A stretch of 56,846 bases of DNA. It comes from Candidatus Cybelea sp. Its GTDB lineage: Bacteria; Vulcanimicrobiota; Vulcanimicrobiia; Vulcanimicrobiales; Vulcanimicrobiaceae. The stretch covers positions 1-56,846 of the forward strand of contig DASXFZ010000008.1 of NCBI GenBank assembly GCA_036489315.1, read 5' to 3'. How positions within the stretch are numbered: the stretch's first letter is position 1; every line of letters starts with the position of its first letter. The position numbers were made by a program, and so were the translations under genes. The notes beneath the pieces were generated by a model that was not told the origin of the DNA, made no database searches, and was given only the letters and a program-made list of their open reading frames with translations. Shown piece by piece: positions 1 to 7,218 of this stretch.

Positions 1-106
1 CGCTCTTGGGACGACGCGCGAAACGCTCCAGTTGTTCTCGCTCGTCGCGCGTAAGATTGAGGTCTCGCTTGGGTCGGCCACGAACGGTTTGCCTGGATTT
101 CCTCAC
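1..106 (-). CDS. IS630 family transposase, N-terminal fragment (partial)
   Basis: About 35 codons are visible, starting at a GTG at 106-104 that directly follows an in-frame TAA. The product begins MRKSRQTVRGRPKRDLNLT and continues into RDEREQLERFARRPKS, the typical start of the helix-turn-helix DNA-binding region of IS630 transposases (RPK...LT..ER..LE...RR). The DDE catalytic domain would lie outside the window. The missing part should be about 300 residues if the element has the usual family length. Whether this copy is intact cannot be judged. Confidence 0.85.
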   Translation of the reverse strand, partial: MRKSRQTVRGRPKRDLNLTRDEREQLERFARRPKS

Positions 107-139
107 TTATCCAGTATACCAAAAGTCTCGTGTTATTGC

Positions 140-164
140 AACGAACTTATAACTCACAACACTA
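140..164 (-). repeat. IS630 terminal inverted repeat (transposase 5' side)
   Basis: Read inward on the minus strand this 25-mer starts TAGTGTTGTGAGTTA and ends AAGTTCGTT. It matches the 25-mer at 56708-56732, read inward on the plus strand, at 23 of 25 positions; positions 7 and 16 differ. The outermost TA is the presumed target duplication. This marks the exact IS boundary at 164. Confidence 0.85.
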
Positions 165-1256
165 CTGTCTGGAGCGCGGGCTGTACGTGACGCCTTCCAC
201 TCCATTGAAGGCGGAGAGGCCGTTGTTAAAGCTGTACCAATAGCTAAACGTGCCCTGGTGGTATTTGTAGACGTCGATCTGTCCGTTGATCACGTCTGCT
301 GCGGCGAAGGTCATCGACTGCTTGTTGAGGTGGCCGAAGACCGCGTTCCCCTGCAGCGTGTACGGGCCGCTGACGACGGTACACGCCGGATTGCATCCCG
401 AGTAGACCGTTGCCGTGCCAAAGATGCTGTCGAGCGAAACGATGTTGCCCTTGTTGTCGATGTCGAGTCCACCGAAGGAGCCGTTCTGATAGCCGGTTGC
501 CGTCTGCCCGGAGCCCGTGCAGCCCGCAAACCACGTCAACGTCGGATTGCCGCTCCCGTCGATGGCTGAGGCCCAGCAATCGCCGCTGCCTTTCTTCATC
601 ACCACGCTCGAGACGGCGAACATGTTCGGATTGCTGAGGTTTGCGCTGCAGCCGCCGGAGAGCGTGCAGACCGAGATGCTGCCGGCACCAAAGAAGTCGA
701 AGACGTTAGCGACGGCGATCCTACCGCTGACCGCGTTTGCGGCTGAGGCGTCGACCGGCTCGCCGTAAGTGTCGTTGATCGTTCCCAGCGAGGGTCCGCA
801 TTCGCCGCGGCCTTTGAATATTTGAACCGTTGCGGTCCCGCCGTCGGGCTCGATGATGTCGCCTTGATCGTCCGAGGAGATGCCTTGCGGCAGACTCACG
901 CCGCCGATCGTGCAGGCCGGCGGAGCATTCCCGGTGTTCTTATTTGCGTACTCGAGCAGCTCGCTCGTCAGAAGCTGACCGACGTAAAAGCCGCCGGCGC
1001 CGGCCCCGCCGCCACCGCCACCCTTTTTGCTCAGCGGAACGCCGTGCAGCGGCATCTCGTGATTGGGGCGCATCGAATCGGGGATGAGCGTGGCCCGCCG
1101 CGACCAGTGCGCTCGAAGATGCCCCTGCGCGTCGTGGGTGATTGCAGAGCTGACGCCCGTATCGGCCGCCGGAGTCGTCGAGGAGGGGCCTCCCGAACAC
1201 GCTGCTAAGAGGGCGGCTGTGGCGATCGTGCCGATCGCGCAGGGTAGTGAACGCAT
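162..1256 (-). CDS. Secreted lipoprotein, beta-propeller-like, stop codon at IS junction
   Basis: The 364-residue product starts with a clear lipoprotein signal peptide (MRSLPCAIGTIATAALLAAC, lipobox LAAC), so it should be a lipid-anchored envelope protein. A glycine-rich linker (residues 79-90) follows. The mature part has short repeating segments such as GLDIDNKGNIVSLD and GISSDDQGDIIEPD that resemble NHL/SMP-30 propeller blades, and several cysteines. No enzymatic motif was seen. Its TAG stop (164-162) is made of the TA at the IS edge plus the first base of the insertion sequence, so the C-terminus may be cut short. Similar propeller lipoproteins occur at 12337, 35327 and 52813. Function unknown. 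Confidence 0.75.
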   Translation of the reverse strand: MRSLPCAIGTIATAALLAACSGGPSSTTPAADTGVSSAITHDAQGHLRAHWSRRATLIPDSMRPNHEMPLHGVPLSKKGGGGGGAGAGGFYVGQLLTSELLEYANKNTGNAPPACTIGGVSLPQGISSDDQGDIIEPDGGTATVQIFKGRGECGPSLGTINDTYGEPVDASAANAVSGRIAVANVFDFFGAGSISVCTLSGGCSANLSNPNMFAVSSVVMKKGSGDCWASAIDGSGNPTLTWFAGCTGSGQTATGYQNGSFGGLDIDNKGNIVSLDSIFGTATVYSGCNPACTVVSGPYTLQGNAVFGHLNKQSMTFAAADVINGQIDVYKYHQGTFSYWYSFNNGLSAFNGVEGVTYSPRSRQ

Positions 1257-1370
1257 AGCTAAATGACTCTCTTTCCAAAGAAGAAGCTATTGGGGCGGCC
1301 TCCGGTTGTGGCGGGTTGGAAACCGCCCCAATCCGTTAACGAAATCGAGAGCCTGGCTGTTCCGTCCGGG

Positions 1371-2036
1371 TTAGGTGCTTGGAATGATCCCGATCGCGCG
1401 CGCCGCGACGATAATAATTGTAACCAACGAGACCGAACTTTGAACTACCATTAGACCCTTGACTCGCGACGTTAAGGGCATTGCTTCTGTAGGACTAAAG
1501 GCTGTCGCCGTGGTGAATCCGAGGAATAAATAGTCCATAAATACCGGTTTCCAGCCGGCGGGAGCGCGCGCCGAGGCGTAGGCCGGGAAATCGAAATCGG
1601 CCGGCTCGTCCGAACCGCTCGCGCGGGCATCGGGGCCGCCGCGGTCGAGCGCCCAGTAAAGCAGCGAAAAGACCAGTACGTTGGCCGACCAGATGGCCAG
1701 CGAGGTGAGGATCAACGAGGTCGGTTCGACGCTGCCGGAATCGAAGAGAACGTCTTGCACGACGTCGGCGAGATTGGCCGCGTTTAAAACCATCGCGGCG
1801 ACGATGCAGAGCGTCATTGCGTTCCACTCGAGTCGCCTGCGACGCTGGTTCTTTACGTAATACGTTGCGATCAATAAGACGATCAACAGTGCGCCGATCG
1901 CGGTAACGGCGCCACGCGGCGCCAGCCGGTAGCGGCCTTGCAGCGTGATGTCGAGTGCTCCAAAACAGAGCACCGCCACGATGGCGCCGATTCGCGAGCC
2001 GCGTTTTACGTCGAGCATACTCGCATGGTACGCCAT
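1371..2036 (-). CDS. Integral membrane protein with ion-channel-like C-terminal hairpin
   Basis: The protein has about 221 residues from the ATG at 2036; alternative starts are 2018 and 2087, and none has a good ribosome site. Hydrophobic segments lie near the start (IGAIVAVLCFGALDI), at AVTAIGALLIVLLIATYYV, at LCIVAAMVLNAANLADVV, around LAIWSANVLVFSLLYWALD, and at the C-terminus (SVSLVTIIIVAARAIGII). The last part, YLFLGFTTATAFSPTEAMPL, followed by a helix ending in AAR, has the layout of a two-helix potassium-channel pore, but the TVGYG filter is replaced. This is a recurrent family usually annotated only as a membrane protein. The role is not established. Confidence 0.7.
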   Translation of the reverse strand: MAYHASMLDVKRGSRIGAIVAVLCFGALDITLQGRYRLAPRGAVTAIGALLIVLLIATYYVKNQRRRRLEWNAMTLCIVAAMVLNAANLADVVQDVLFDSGSVEPTSLILTSLAIWSANVLVFSLLYWALDRGGPDARASGSDEPADFDFPAYASARAPAGWKPVFMDYLFLGFTTATAFSPTEAMPLTSRVKGLMVVQSSVSLVTIIIVAARAIGIIPST

Positions 2037-2331
2037 GCGGCCGCTATTTCTGCTTTCCGGGCAGGTGTTTTTGCGGCTGCGACGCATCGTCGCACCGGTT
2101 CTTCGTTCCCGACGGGTTAATCCAAAACTCGTCCTGCCACACGCCGGACCGGATGCTGACGAGTTTTCCCGAAATCGCCTTTGCCGGCGGTAATACCGAA
2201 ACGGTGAAGAAAGGCGAGGCCCGGGCCCTCACTTCAATCGAGAACGCCACCGCCGCCCTAAGTGACCTCGCGCCTGTCGCCGTGAGTGGAGGCTCTGCAA
2301 CCCACCCACGCACGGCCCCGGTTAAGGCGGC
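2037..2331. other. Intergenic stretch without a convincing gene
   Basis: This gap separates two divergent genes and should hold both promoters. A plus-strand reading frame (1955-2335) and a long minus-strand frame (2044-3213) cross it, but neither resembles a known protein. No confident promoter, riboswitch or hairpin was recognised. Confidence 0.5.
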
Positions 2332-4308
2332 ATGAGCGTCGCTGCCGAAAATCACATCGCGCCCGTCGAAACCCGTGAAGAGCTGCTCTACTTGCTGACG
2401 CGCGCGTCGGAGCTGGAGCACGACCTGGCATGCTCCTACTTGTATGCCGGATATTCCATTAAGATGCGTCCGGACGAAGGCGGCATTACCTACGAGGAGC
2501 TGTTGGCGATTCGCGGCTGGAAGCAGAAGATCGCGCACGTCGCGGTCGAGGAGATGCTCCACCTTGCGCAGGTTTCTAACCTTCTGACGGCGGCCGGCGG
2601 CGCGCCCCATTTCGGACGCGCGAACTTTCCCCTTGCGCCGACCGCGTTTCCGTTCGGAATCGAAATTACGCTCGAACCCCTTTCCCACGAGCTGATCGAG
2701 CGCTTCATGTGCTACGAGATGCCGGCCGACGAGGCGATTCCGGTGCATCTCCGTCCGCTCTGCGACGACATCCGCCGCCGCACGACGGCACAGATCGATC
2801 ACGACGAAATCGTTCGCCAGCAGAACGCGATCGAGCCGTTCGACGTCGACTTCCGCACGATCGGCGAATTCTATAAGAAGATCGAAACGGCGTTCGATAC
2901 GATCAGCCCCGAGCGGCTCTTCATCGGCGATCCTGCCGATCAGGCGCGCCCGGATTATCTCGATCTCCCACGCAAGCTGATCCGCGTGCACGACCGCGCC
3001 TCCGCGCATCGTGCCGTCGAGCGGATCATCGAACAGGGCGAAGCACCGCCGCGCCACCATCCCGACGCGCATTTCTACGTATTCCATTCGATCCACGAGG
3101 AGTACGAGCAGCTCGCGCAGCGCGCGAAGGCGGAGAACCGCGTCTTCGAGCCCTTCCGCAAGATGCTCGTCAATCCCATCACCCGCATCGCCGGCCCCAA
3201 TGACGGCTTGCACCGCATCACGGATGCCTCGTCACGCGAGCTCGCCGAAATCTTCAACAGCGTCTACGAATTGATGCTGATGATGCTGGCGCGCTTCTTC
3301 GCGCACGGCGGCGAAACCGAAGAACAGTTACGCCTCCTTTCGCGCGGTACGCTGCGAATGATGGCCTCCGGCCTGCGTCCGCTCGGCGAGGCACTCGCAC
3401 GGATGCCGGCCGGCCCTGAGTATCCGGGCATGACCGCGGGGCCGCCCTTCGGCATCACTCAGAACGTGCGCTTGCTATCGCACCGCAAAGCCGCCTGGAT
3501 CTTTTTCCTCGAGCGTCTCTACGATCTCTCGACACGCCTGACGAATCTCGCCACAGAGGCGACGATGCCGCAGCAAGTGCAAGAGGCCGCGGCCGCCCTC
3601 GAATCGGTCGCCGAACACCTCACGCCCTTCATTCCACCGGAATTCGCCCAGGCCGTGCGCGAGGATTGCGACGGCCGCGCCAACCGCACGAGCATCCGCC
3701 CGGAGCTTGACGGTCCGTACATCGTCCGCAACCTTCGCAAGCTCACCAATTCCAAAGGCGAGAGCTTGGACGTGCGGCCGATTCTCGCGCTCTGCCGCTG
3801 CGGCGGCTCGGCGATCAAGCCGTACTGCGACGGCACGCACGCCCGGATCAACTTCTGCAGCAACAAAAAGCCGGATCGAACGCCCGACCATCTCGATACG
3901 TATGAAACCAAAGAACTCACGGTGCTCGACAATCGCGGCACCTGCTCGCACTTCGGCAACTGCACGGAACATCTGCCCGCGGTCTTCCACGTCAAAGGCG
4001 AGCCGTTCGTGACGCCCGAGGGTGCGCCGGCCGAGCAGATCGAGGCGATCGTGAAGCAGTGTCCTTCGGGCGCGCTCGGCTTCATCAAGGAAGGCGTTCG
4101 CTATGAAGGCGAGCCGCGCGAAGCCGAGATCTTCGTGTCGCACAATCAGAGCTACTGGGTTCGCGGCGGCATCGAGCTCGAAGGCGAGCCGCGCAATCAA
4201 GGCGCGTCACTCGAGCACTACGCTCTCTGCCGGTGCGGCCATTCGAAGAACAAACCGTTCTGCGATGGTTCGCACTATTACGCGAATTTCGACGATCCCG
4301 ATAACTAA
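2332..4308 (+). CDS. Ferritin-like / CDGSH / ferredoxin-like / CDGSH fusion protein
   Basis: The protein has 658 residues and starts at the ATG following GGCGGC. Residues about 10-230 resemble the VioB-type ferritin-like (iminophenyl-pyruvate dimer synthase-like) domain: helices with E-x6-Y and EEMLH motifs (LEHDLACSYLYAGYS, AVEEMLHLAQVSNLL). A helical middle region follows. Residues about 486-508 form one CDGSH iron-sulfur site (CRCGGSAIKPYCDGTH). Residues about 535-590 form a divergent 4Fe-4S domain (TCSHFGNCTEH ... CPSGAL). A second CDGSH site closes the protein (CRCGHSKNKPFCDGSH). It is probably cytosolic, since no signal peptide is present. It likely binds a di-iron centre plus three Fe-S clusters and moves electrons or oxidises an unknown substrate. 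It stands alone with no biosynthetic neighbours. Confidence 0.88.
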   Translation: MSVAAENHIAPVETREELLYLLTRASELEHDLACSYLYAGYSIKMRPDEGGITYEELLAIRGWKQKIAHVAVEEMLHLAQVSNLLTAAGGAPHFGRANFPLAPTAFPFGIEITLEPLSHELIERFMCYEMPADEAIPVHLRPLCDDIRRRTTAQIDHDEIVRQQNAIEPFDVDFRTIGEFYKKIETAFDTISPERLFIGDPADQARPDYLDLPRKLIRVHDRASAHRAVERIIEQGEAPPRHHPDAHFYVFHSIHEEYEQLAQRAKAENRVFEPFRKMLVNPITRIAGPNDGLHRITDASSRELAEIFNSVYELMLMMLARFFAHGGETEEQLRLLSRGTLRMMASGLRPLGEALARMPAGPEYPGMTAGPPFGITQNVRLLSHRKAAWIFFLERLYDLSTRLTNLATEATMPQQVQEAAAALESVAEHLTPFIPPEFAQAVREDCDGRANRTSIRPELDGPYIVRNLRKLTNSKGESLDVRPILALCRCGGSAIKPYCDGTHARINFCSNKKPDRTPDHLDTYETKELTVLDNRGTCSHFGNCTEHLPAVFHVKGEPFVTPEGAPAEQIEAIVKQCPSGALGFIKEGVRYEGEPREAEIFVSHNQSYWVRGGIELEGEPRNQGASLEHYALCRCGHSKNKPFCDGSHYYANFDDPDN

Positions 4309-4385
4309 CGCGCGCAAAGGGCCGGCGGACCACCCGAGCAGCGGGAGCGCCGCCATTGACCACCCGATCTGGGTATAGTAAGTAG

Positions 4386-5507
4386 GTGCTCGCCGAATCC
4401 CTCGATCCTGCGCTGGCCGCGCGTGAAGCCGGGCTGCGATATATCGACGACCGAAAACCCGGAATCACGCGGCGTAAGCGCGGGAAGCACTTCGCCTACT
4501 TCCTTCCCGACGGAAAGCCGGTGAGCGACGAAACCGAGCTGCAGCGAATCAAATCACTGGCCGTGCCCCCCGCGTATGGCGACGTTTGGATCTCGCCAAT
4601 CGCCAACGGCCACCTCTAGGCGACCGGACGCGACGCGCGCGGACGCAAACAATACCGCTATCACAAGCGCTTTCGCGAAGTGCGCGATGAAGCGAAGTAC
4701 CGCCGTCTCGTCGCCTTCGGCCACGCGTTGCCGGCGATTCGCAAGGCGGTCGCCGTCGATCTCTCAAGCCCCGGCCTCACGCGGCGAAAAGTGCTCGCTG
4801 CCGTCGTCTCGCTCCTCGACGCCACCGGGCTGCGCGTCGGTAACGAGGAGTACGCCCAGACGAACGACTCATTTGGCCTGACGACGCTGCGCACGCGCCA
4901 CGTGCGCGTTGCCGGTTCGCAAGTGCGTCTGCATTTTCGCGGCAAGACGGGGAAGGAGCAGCGCATCCTGCTCGACGACGCGCGGCTCGCGCGCATTATC
5001 AAGCGGTGCCGCGATCTTCCCGGTGAGGAGCTCTTCAGCTATGTCGAGGAAGACGGCTCGGTCGCGACCGTCAGCTCGGACGACGTCAATGCCTACCTGC
5101 GCGAGATCGCCGGCGACGATTTCTCGGCAAAAGATTTTCGTACGTGGATCGGGACCGTCGAGTGCATCGGCGCGCTCGCCGAGCCGGCCGCGCAGCTCGT
5201 CGATGCAAAAACGAACATCGCCGCCGCTTTAGAGCGTGTCGCCGCGCGCCTCGGCAATACCCCGGCGGTCTGCCGAAAGGCCTACGTTCATCCGGCCGTC
5301 CTTGAAATCTACACGGCGCAGCGAAAGCTGCCGGGGCGAAAGCGCATCGCGAAAGAGAAACGCTCCGCAGACGGTCTCTCGTCTGAGGAGCGCTTCTCTC
5401 TGCGGTTCGTCGAAGGATGGGAGAAGAAGGGCGAGCCGCTCGATCAGACGCTAAAACGCTCGCTCAAAGCGGCTCGCCGTCAGGGTCAGACGGCCGTTTC
5501 GAAGTGA
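4386..5507 (+). pseudogene. DNA topoisomerase IB (eukaryotic/poxvirus type) with in-frame amber stop
   Basis: Reading from the GTG at 4386, one uninterrupted frame except for TAG at 4617-4619 encodes a bacterial topoisomerase IB of about 373 residues. The codons around the stop read NGHL-stop-ATGRDARGRKQYRYH, where the family normally has glutamine (NGHLQATGRDARGRKQYRYH), so a single CAG to TAG change explains it. The catalytic part after the stop is complete: Arg in TGLRVGNEE, Lys in FRGKTGKEQ, Arg in AKDFRTWIGT, Asn in LGNTPAVCR and the tyrosine nucleophile in KAYVHP, with Asn and Tyr nine residues apart. A GTG at 4680 could restart the catalytic half. It is a recent pseudogene, an amber-suppressed gene, a split gene, or a sequencing error. 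Its end overlaps the convergent hemerythrin gene by 22 bases. Confidence 0.85.
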
Positions 5508-5971
5508 AGCGACTTGCGGAAGGTACGCACGGCCTCTGCGAGCTCTTCGACCTTCCGGGGATCACCGATCTCCAGCAGCCGCGGAAACGCTTTGTTCTCT
5601 TCCTCGTCGATGTGAGCAAGCACCGCCTCTTGGAACTTCTGAGCTTTCACGCCGAACTGCGAGACGTCGCCGGCTTTGAGCAGGGCGTCGAGCTCAAACG
5701 CGAGGACGTCCGCGTCGGCGGTTTCGTGGTAGAGGTGCTGCGATTCTTGTTTGCTGTCGGCAATTTTGTTGATCGCCGGATAGACTAAGTTCTCTTCGGT
5801 CGCGTTGTGGATCGTGAGAACTCCAACCAGCTGTTCGAATACGCGTTTGCGCTCTTGGGGCCCCTCCCCCGTCAGCTCCGTCAGCAGGCTCTTGATCACC
5901 TGATGATCGTTGCGAAGGATTTCGACTGCGTCGTCGCCGCGTACGGGTAGAAGTGTCGTGTCGATCTGCAT
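5486..5971 (-). CDS. Hemerythrin HHE-domain protein
   Basis: This 161-residue protein has the hemerythrin cation-binding pattern. Likely di-iron ligands are His in LRNDHQVI (about residue 23), His and Glu in TIHNATEENL (about 54-58), His in QHLYHET (about 80-84), and His with acidic residues in LAHIDEEENKAF (about 120-124). Members bind O2, NO or iron in the cytosol or act as sensors. The start codon shares one base with the stop of the upstream glycerate kinase gene (TAATG), which indicates translational coupling and an operon. The 3' end overlaps the convergent topoisomerase gene. Confidence 0.88.
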   Translation of the reverse strand: MQIDTTLLPVRGDDAVEILRNDHQVIKSLLTELTGEGPQERKRVFEQLVGVLTIHNATEENLVYPAINKIADSKQESQHLYHETADADVLAFELDALLKAGDVSQFGVKAQKFQEAVLAHIDEEENKAFPRLLEIGDPRKVEELAEAVRTFRKSLHFETAV

Positions 5972-7110
5972 TACGTTGGCATACCCGCACCGCTAGCGGT
6001 CGAAACGGTTGCCTGCGCGGCGGCTTCCAATAACCTCGCGGCCGATCGTATCGACTCCTCGAGCGGCATACCGGCCGGCGAAATCCCGACGACCTCGATG
6101 CCGAGTTGTGCAAGGCGTTGCTTGGCGTCCTTATCCACCGTCCCACCGAACGCAATCGTCGGAACGCTATGCTCGCGGGCGATCTGCGCCACGCCGTAGA
6201 CCGTTTTGCCGTGCAGTGTCTGAAGGTCGATTTTCCCCTCGCCCGTCAAACACAGCGCCGCGCCTTTCAGCAGCTCACCGAGTCCGCACTCACGGGCGAT
6301 GAGGCGAACGCCCGGCAGCAGCTTCGCACCCAGATACGCCACGAGCCCAAAGCCGAGGCCGCCGGCCGCACCCGCGCCCGGGGCATTGCTCTCATCGCGG
6401 CCGAGCGTGCGCGCGCTAACGCAGGCAATGTGCCGCAGCACCTCTTCGAGTTCCTCGATCTGTGCGGGCGTCGCGCCCTTCTGCCCGGCAAAGGTATACG
6501 TGGCGCCATCCGGCCCGTACAGCGGGTTATCGACGTCGACGGCGACCTCGATCGTAGTCTTTCCGATTCGCGGGTCGAGCCCGGCGAGCTCGATCGACTC
6601 GAGGCGCGCGAACTCGAGAATGGCGTCGTCGATCTCTGCGCCGGAGGCCTCGAGAAAACGAACGCCCAGCGCCCGCAGCATTCCGGTGCCGGCGTCGTTG
6701 GTGGCACTTCCGCCGATTCCCATCACGATCCGGTCGGCGCCGCCGTCCAACGCGGCGCGGATCAGCTCGCCGGTTCCAAACGTGGTGGCTTTCGTTGGGT
6801 CGTACTGTGAACGATCGAGCAACCCGAGCCCGGAGGCGCTCGACATCTCGAGGATTGCCGTTTCGCCGGTGCGCGCGTACGCGGCGTCGACAAGCGCACC
6901 GCGCGGGCCGCGCACCCGCGCCACCTTTCGCATTGCGCCGCGCTCCAAGAAGACGTCGACGGTTCCCTCGCCGCCGTCGGCCATCGGGCAGAGCTCGCAG
7001 CGCGCCTGCGGCCGCGCCTTCGAAACACCGCGCTCGATCGCGCGCGCCGCTTCAGTTGCGCTCAAGCTTCCCTTAAACTTATCGGGAGCAATAACGATCG
7101 TATCTTGCAC
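5971..7110 (-). CDS. Glycerate kinase (GlxK/GarK family)
   Basis: The 379-residue protein matches the glycerate 2-kinase family in length and motifs: IVIAPDKFKGSLSA at the N-terminus, CPMADGGEGTVDV, and GIGGSATNDAGTGMLRALG near residue 120-140, followed by GATYTFAGQKGAT and CLTGEGKIDLQTLHGK. It phosphorylates D-glycerate with ATP in the cytosol, feeding 2- or 3-phosphoglycerate into central metabolism from glyoxylate/tartronate pathways. It is the first gene of a minus-strand pair with hemerythrin. It diverges from a glycolate/2-hydroxyacid-type dehydrogenase at 7219, which would suit a shared hydroxyacid route; that link is an inference. Confidence 0.93.
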   Translation of the reverse strand: MQDTIVIAPDKFKGSLSATEAARAIERGVSKARPQARCELCPMADGGEGTVDVFLERGAMRKVARVRGPRGALVDAAYARTGETAILEMSSASGLGLLDRSQYDPTKATTFGTGELIRAALDGGADRIVMGIGGSATNDAGTGMLRALGVRFLEASGAEIDDAILEFARLESIELAGLDPRIGKTTIEVAVDVDNPLYGPDGATYTFAGQKGATPAQIEELEEVLRHIACVSARTLGRDESNAPGAGAAGGLGFGLVAYLGAKLLPGVRLIARECGLGELLKGAALCLTGEGKIDLQTLHGKTVYGVAQIAREHSVPTIAFGGTVDKDAKQRLAQLGIEVVGISPAGMPLEESIRSAARLLEAAAQATVSTASGAGMPT

Positions 7111-7218
7111 CCCGCGGAGATTCTCCGGAACAACTGCGGCACCCTGAGCGTGGGCGCGAAGCGCCGAAGTCGAAGGACGATCGGGGAATTCCCCAACGGG
7201 CGGTATAACGCAATCGGC

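Larger units (their letters stand above)
1..164 (-). mobile_element. IS630-type insertion sequence, terminal part cut by window edge
   Basis: This is the 5' end of an IS630-like element on the minus strand. It holds the transposase N-terminus (106 to 1), a short leader (107-139) and the terminal inverted repeat (140-164), which ends in TA, the target dinucleotide typical of IS630/Tc1 elements. The element continues beyond the left edge. The opposite end of a similarly oriented element lies at 56708-56846. The repeats were matched by eye between the two ends; the family call rests on the transposase residues. Confidence 0.85.

Noticed and set aside
2044-3213. Long minus-strand open frame of 389 codons opposite the ferritin-like fusion gene
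   Set aside because: Composition is arginine/glutamate-biased as expected of an antisense shadow, and the plus strand encodes recognised Fe-S and ferritin-like domains.
4617-4619. Pyrrolysine insertion at the amber codon of topoisomerase IB
   Set aside because: The conserved residue is Gln and the change is one base; no pyrrolysine genes are visible. Simple mutation or suppression is more likely.
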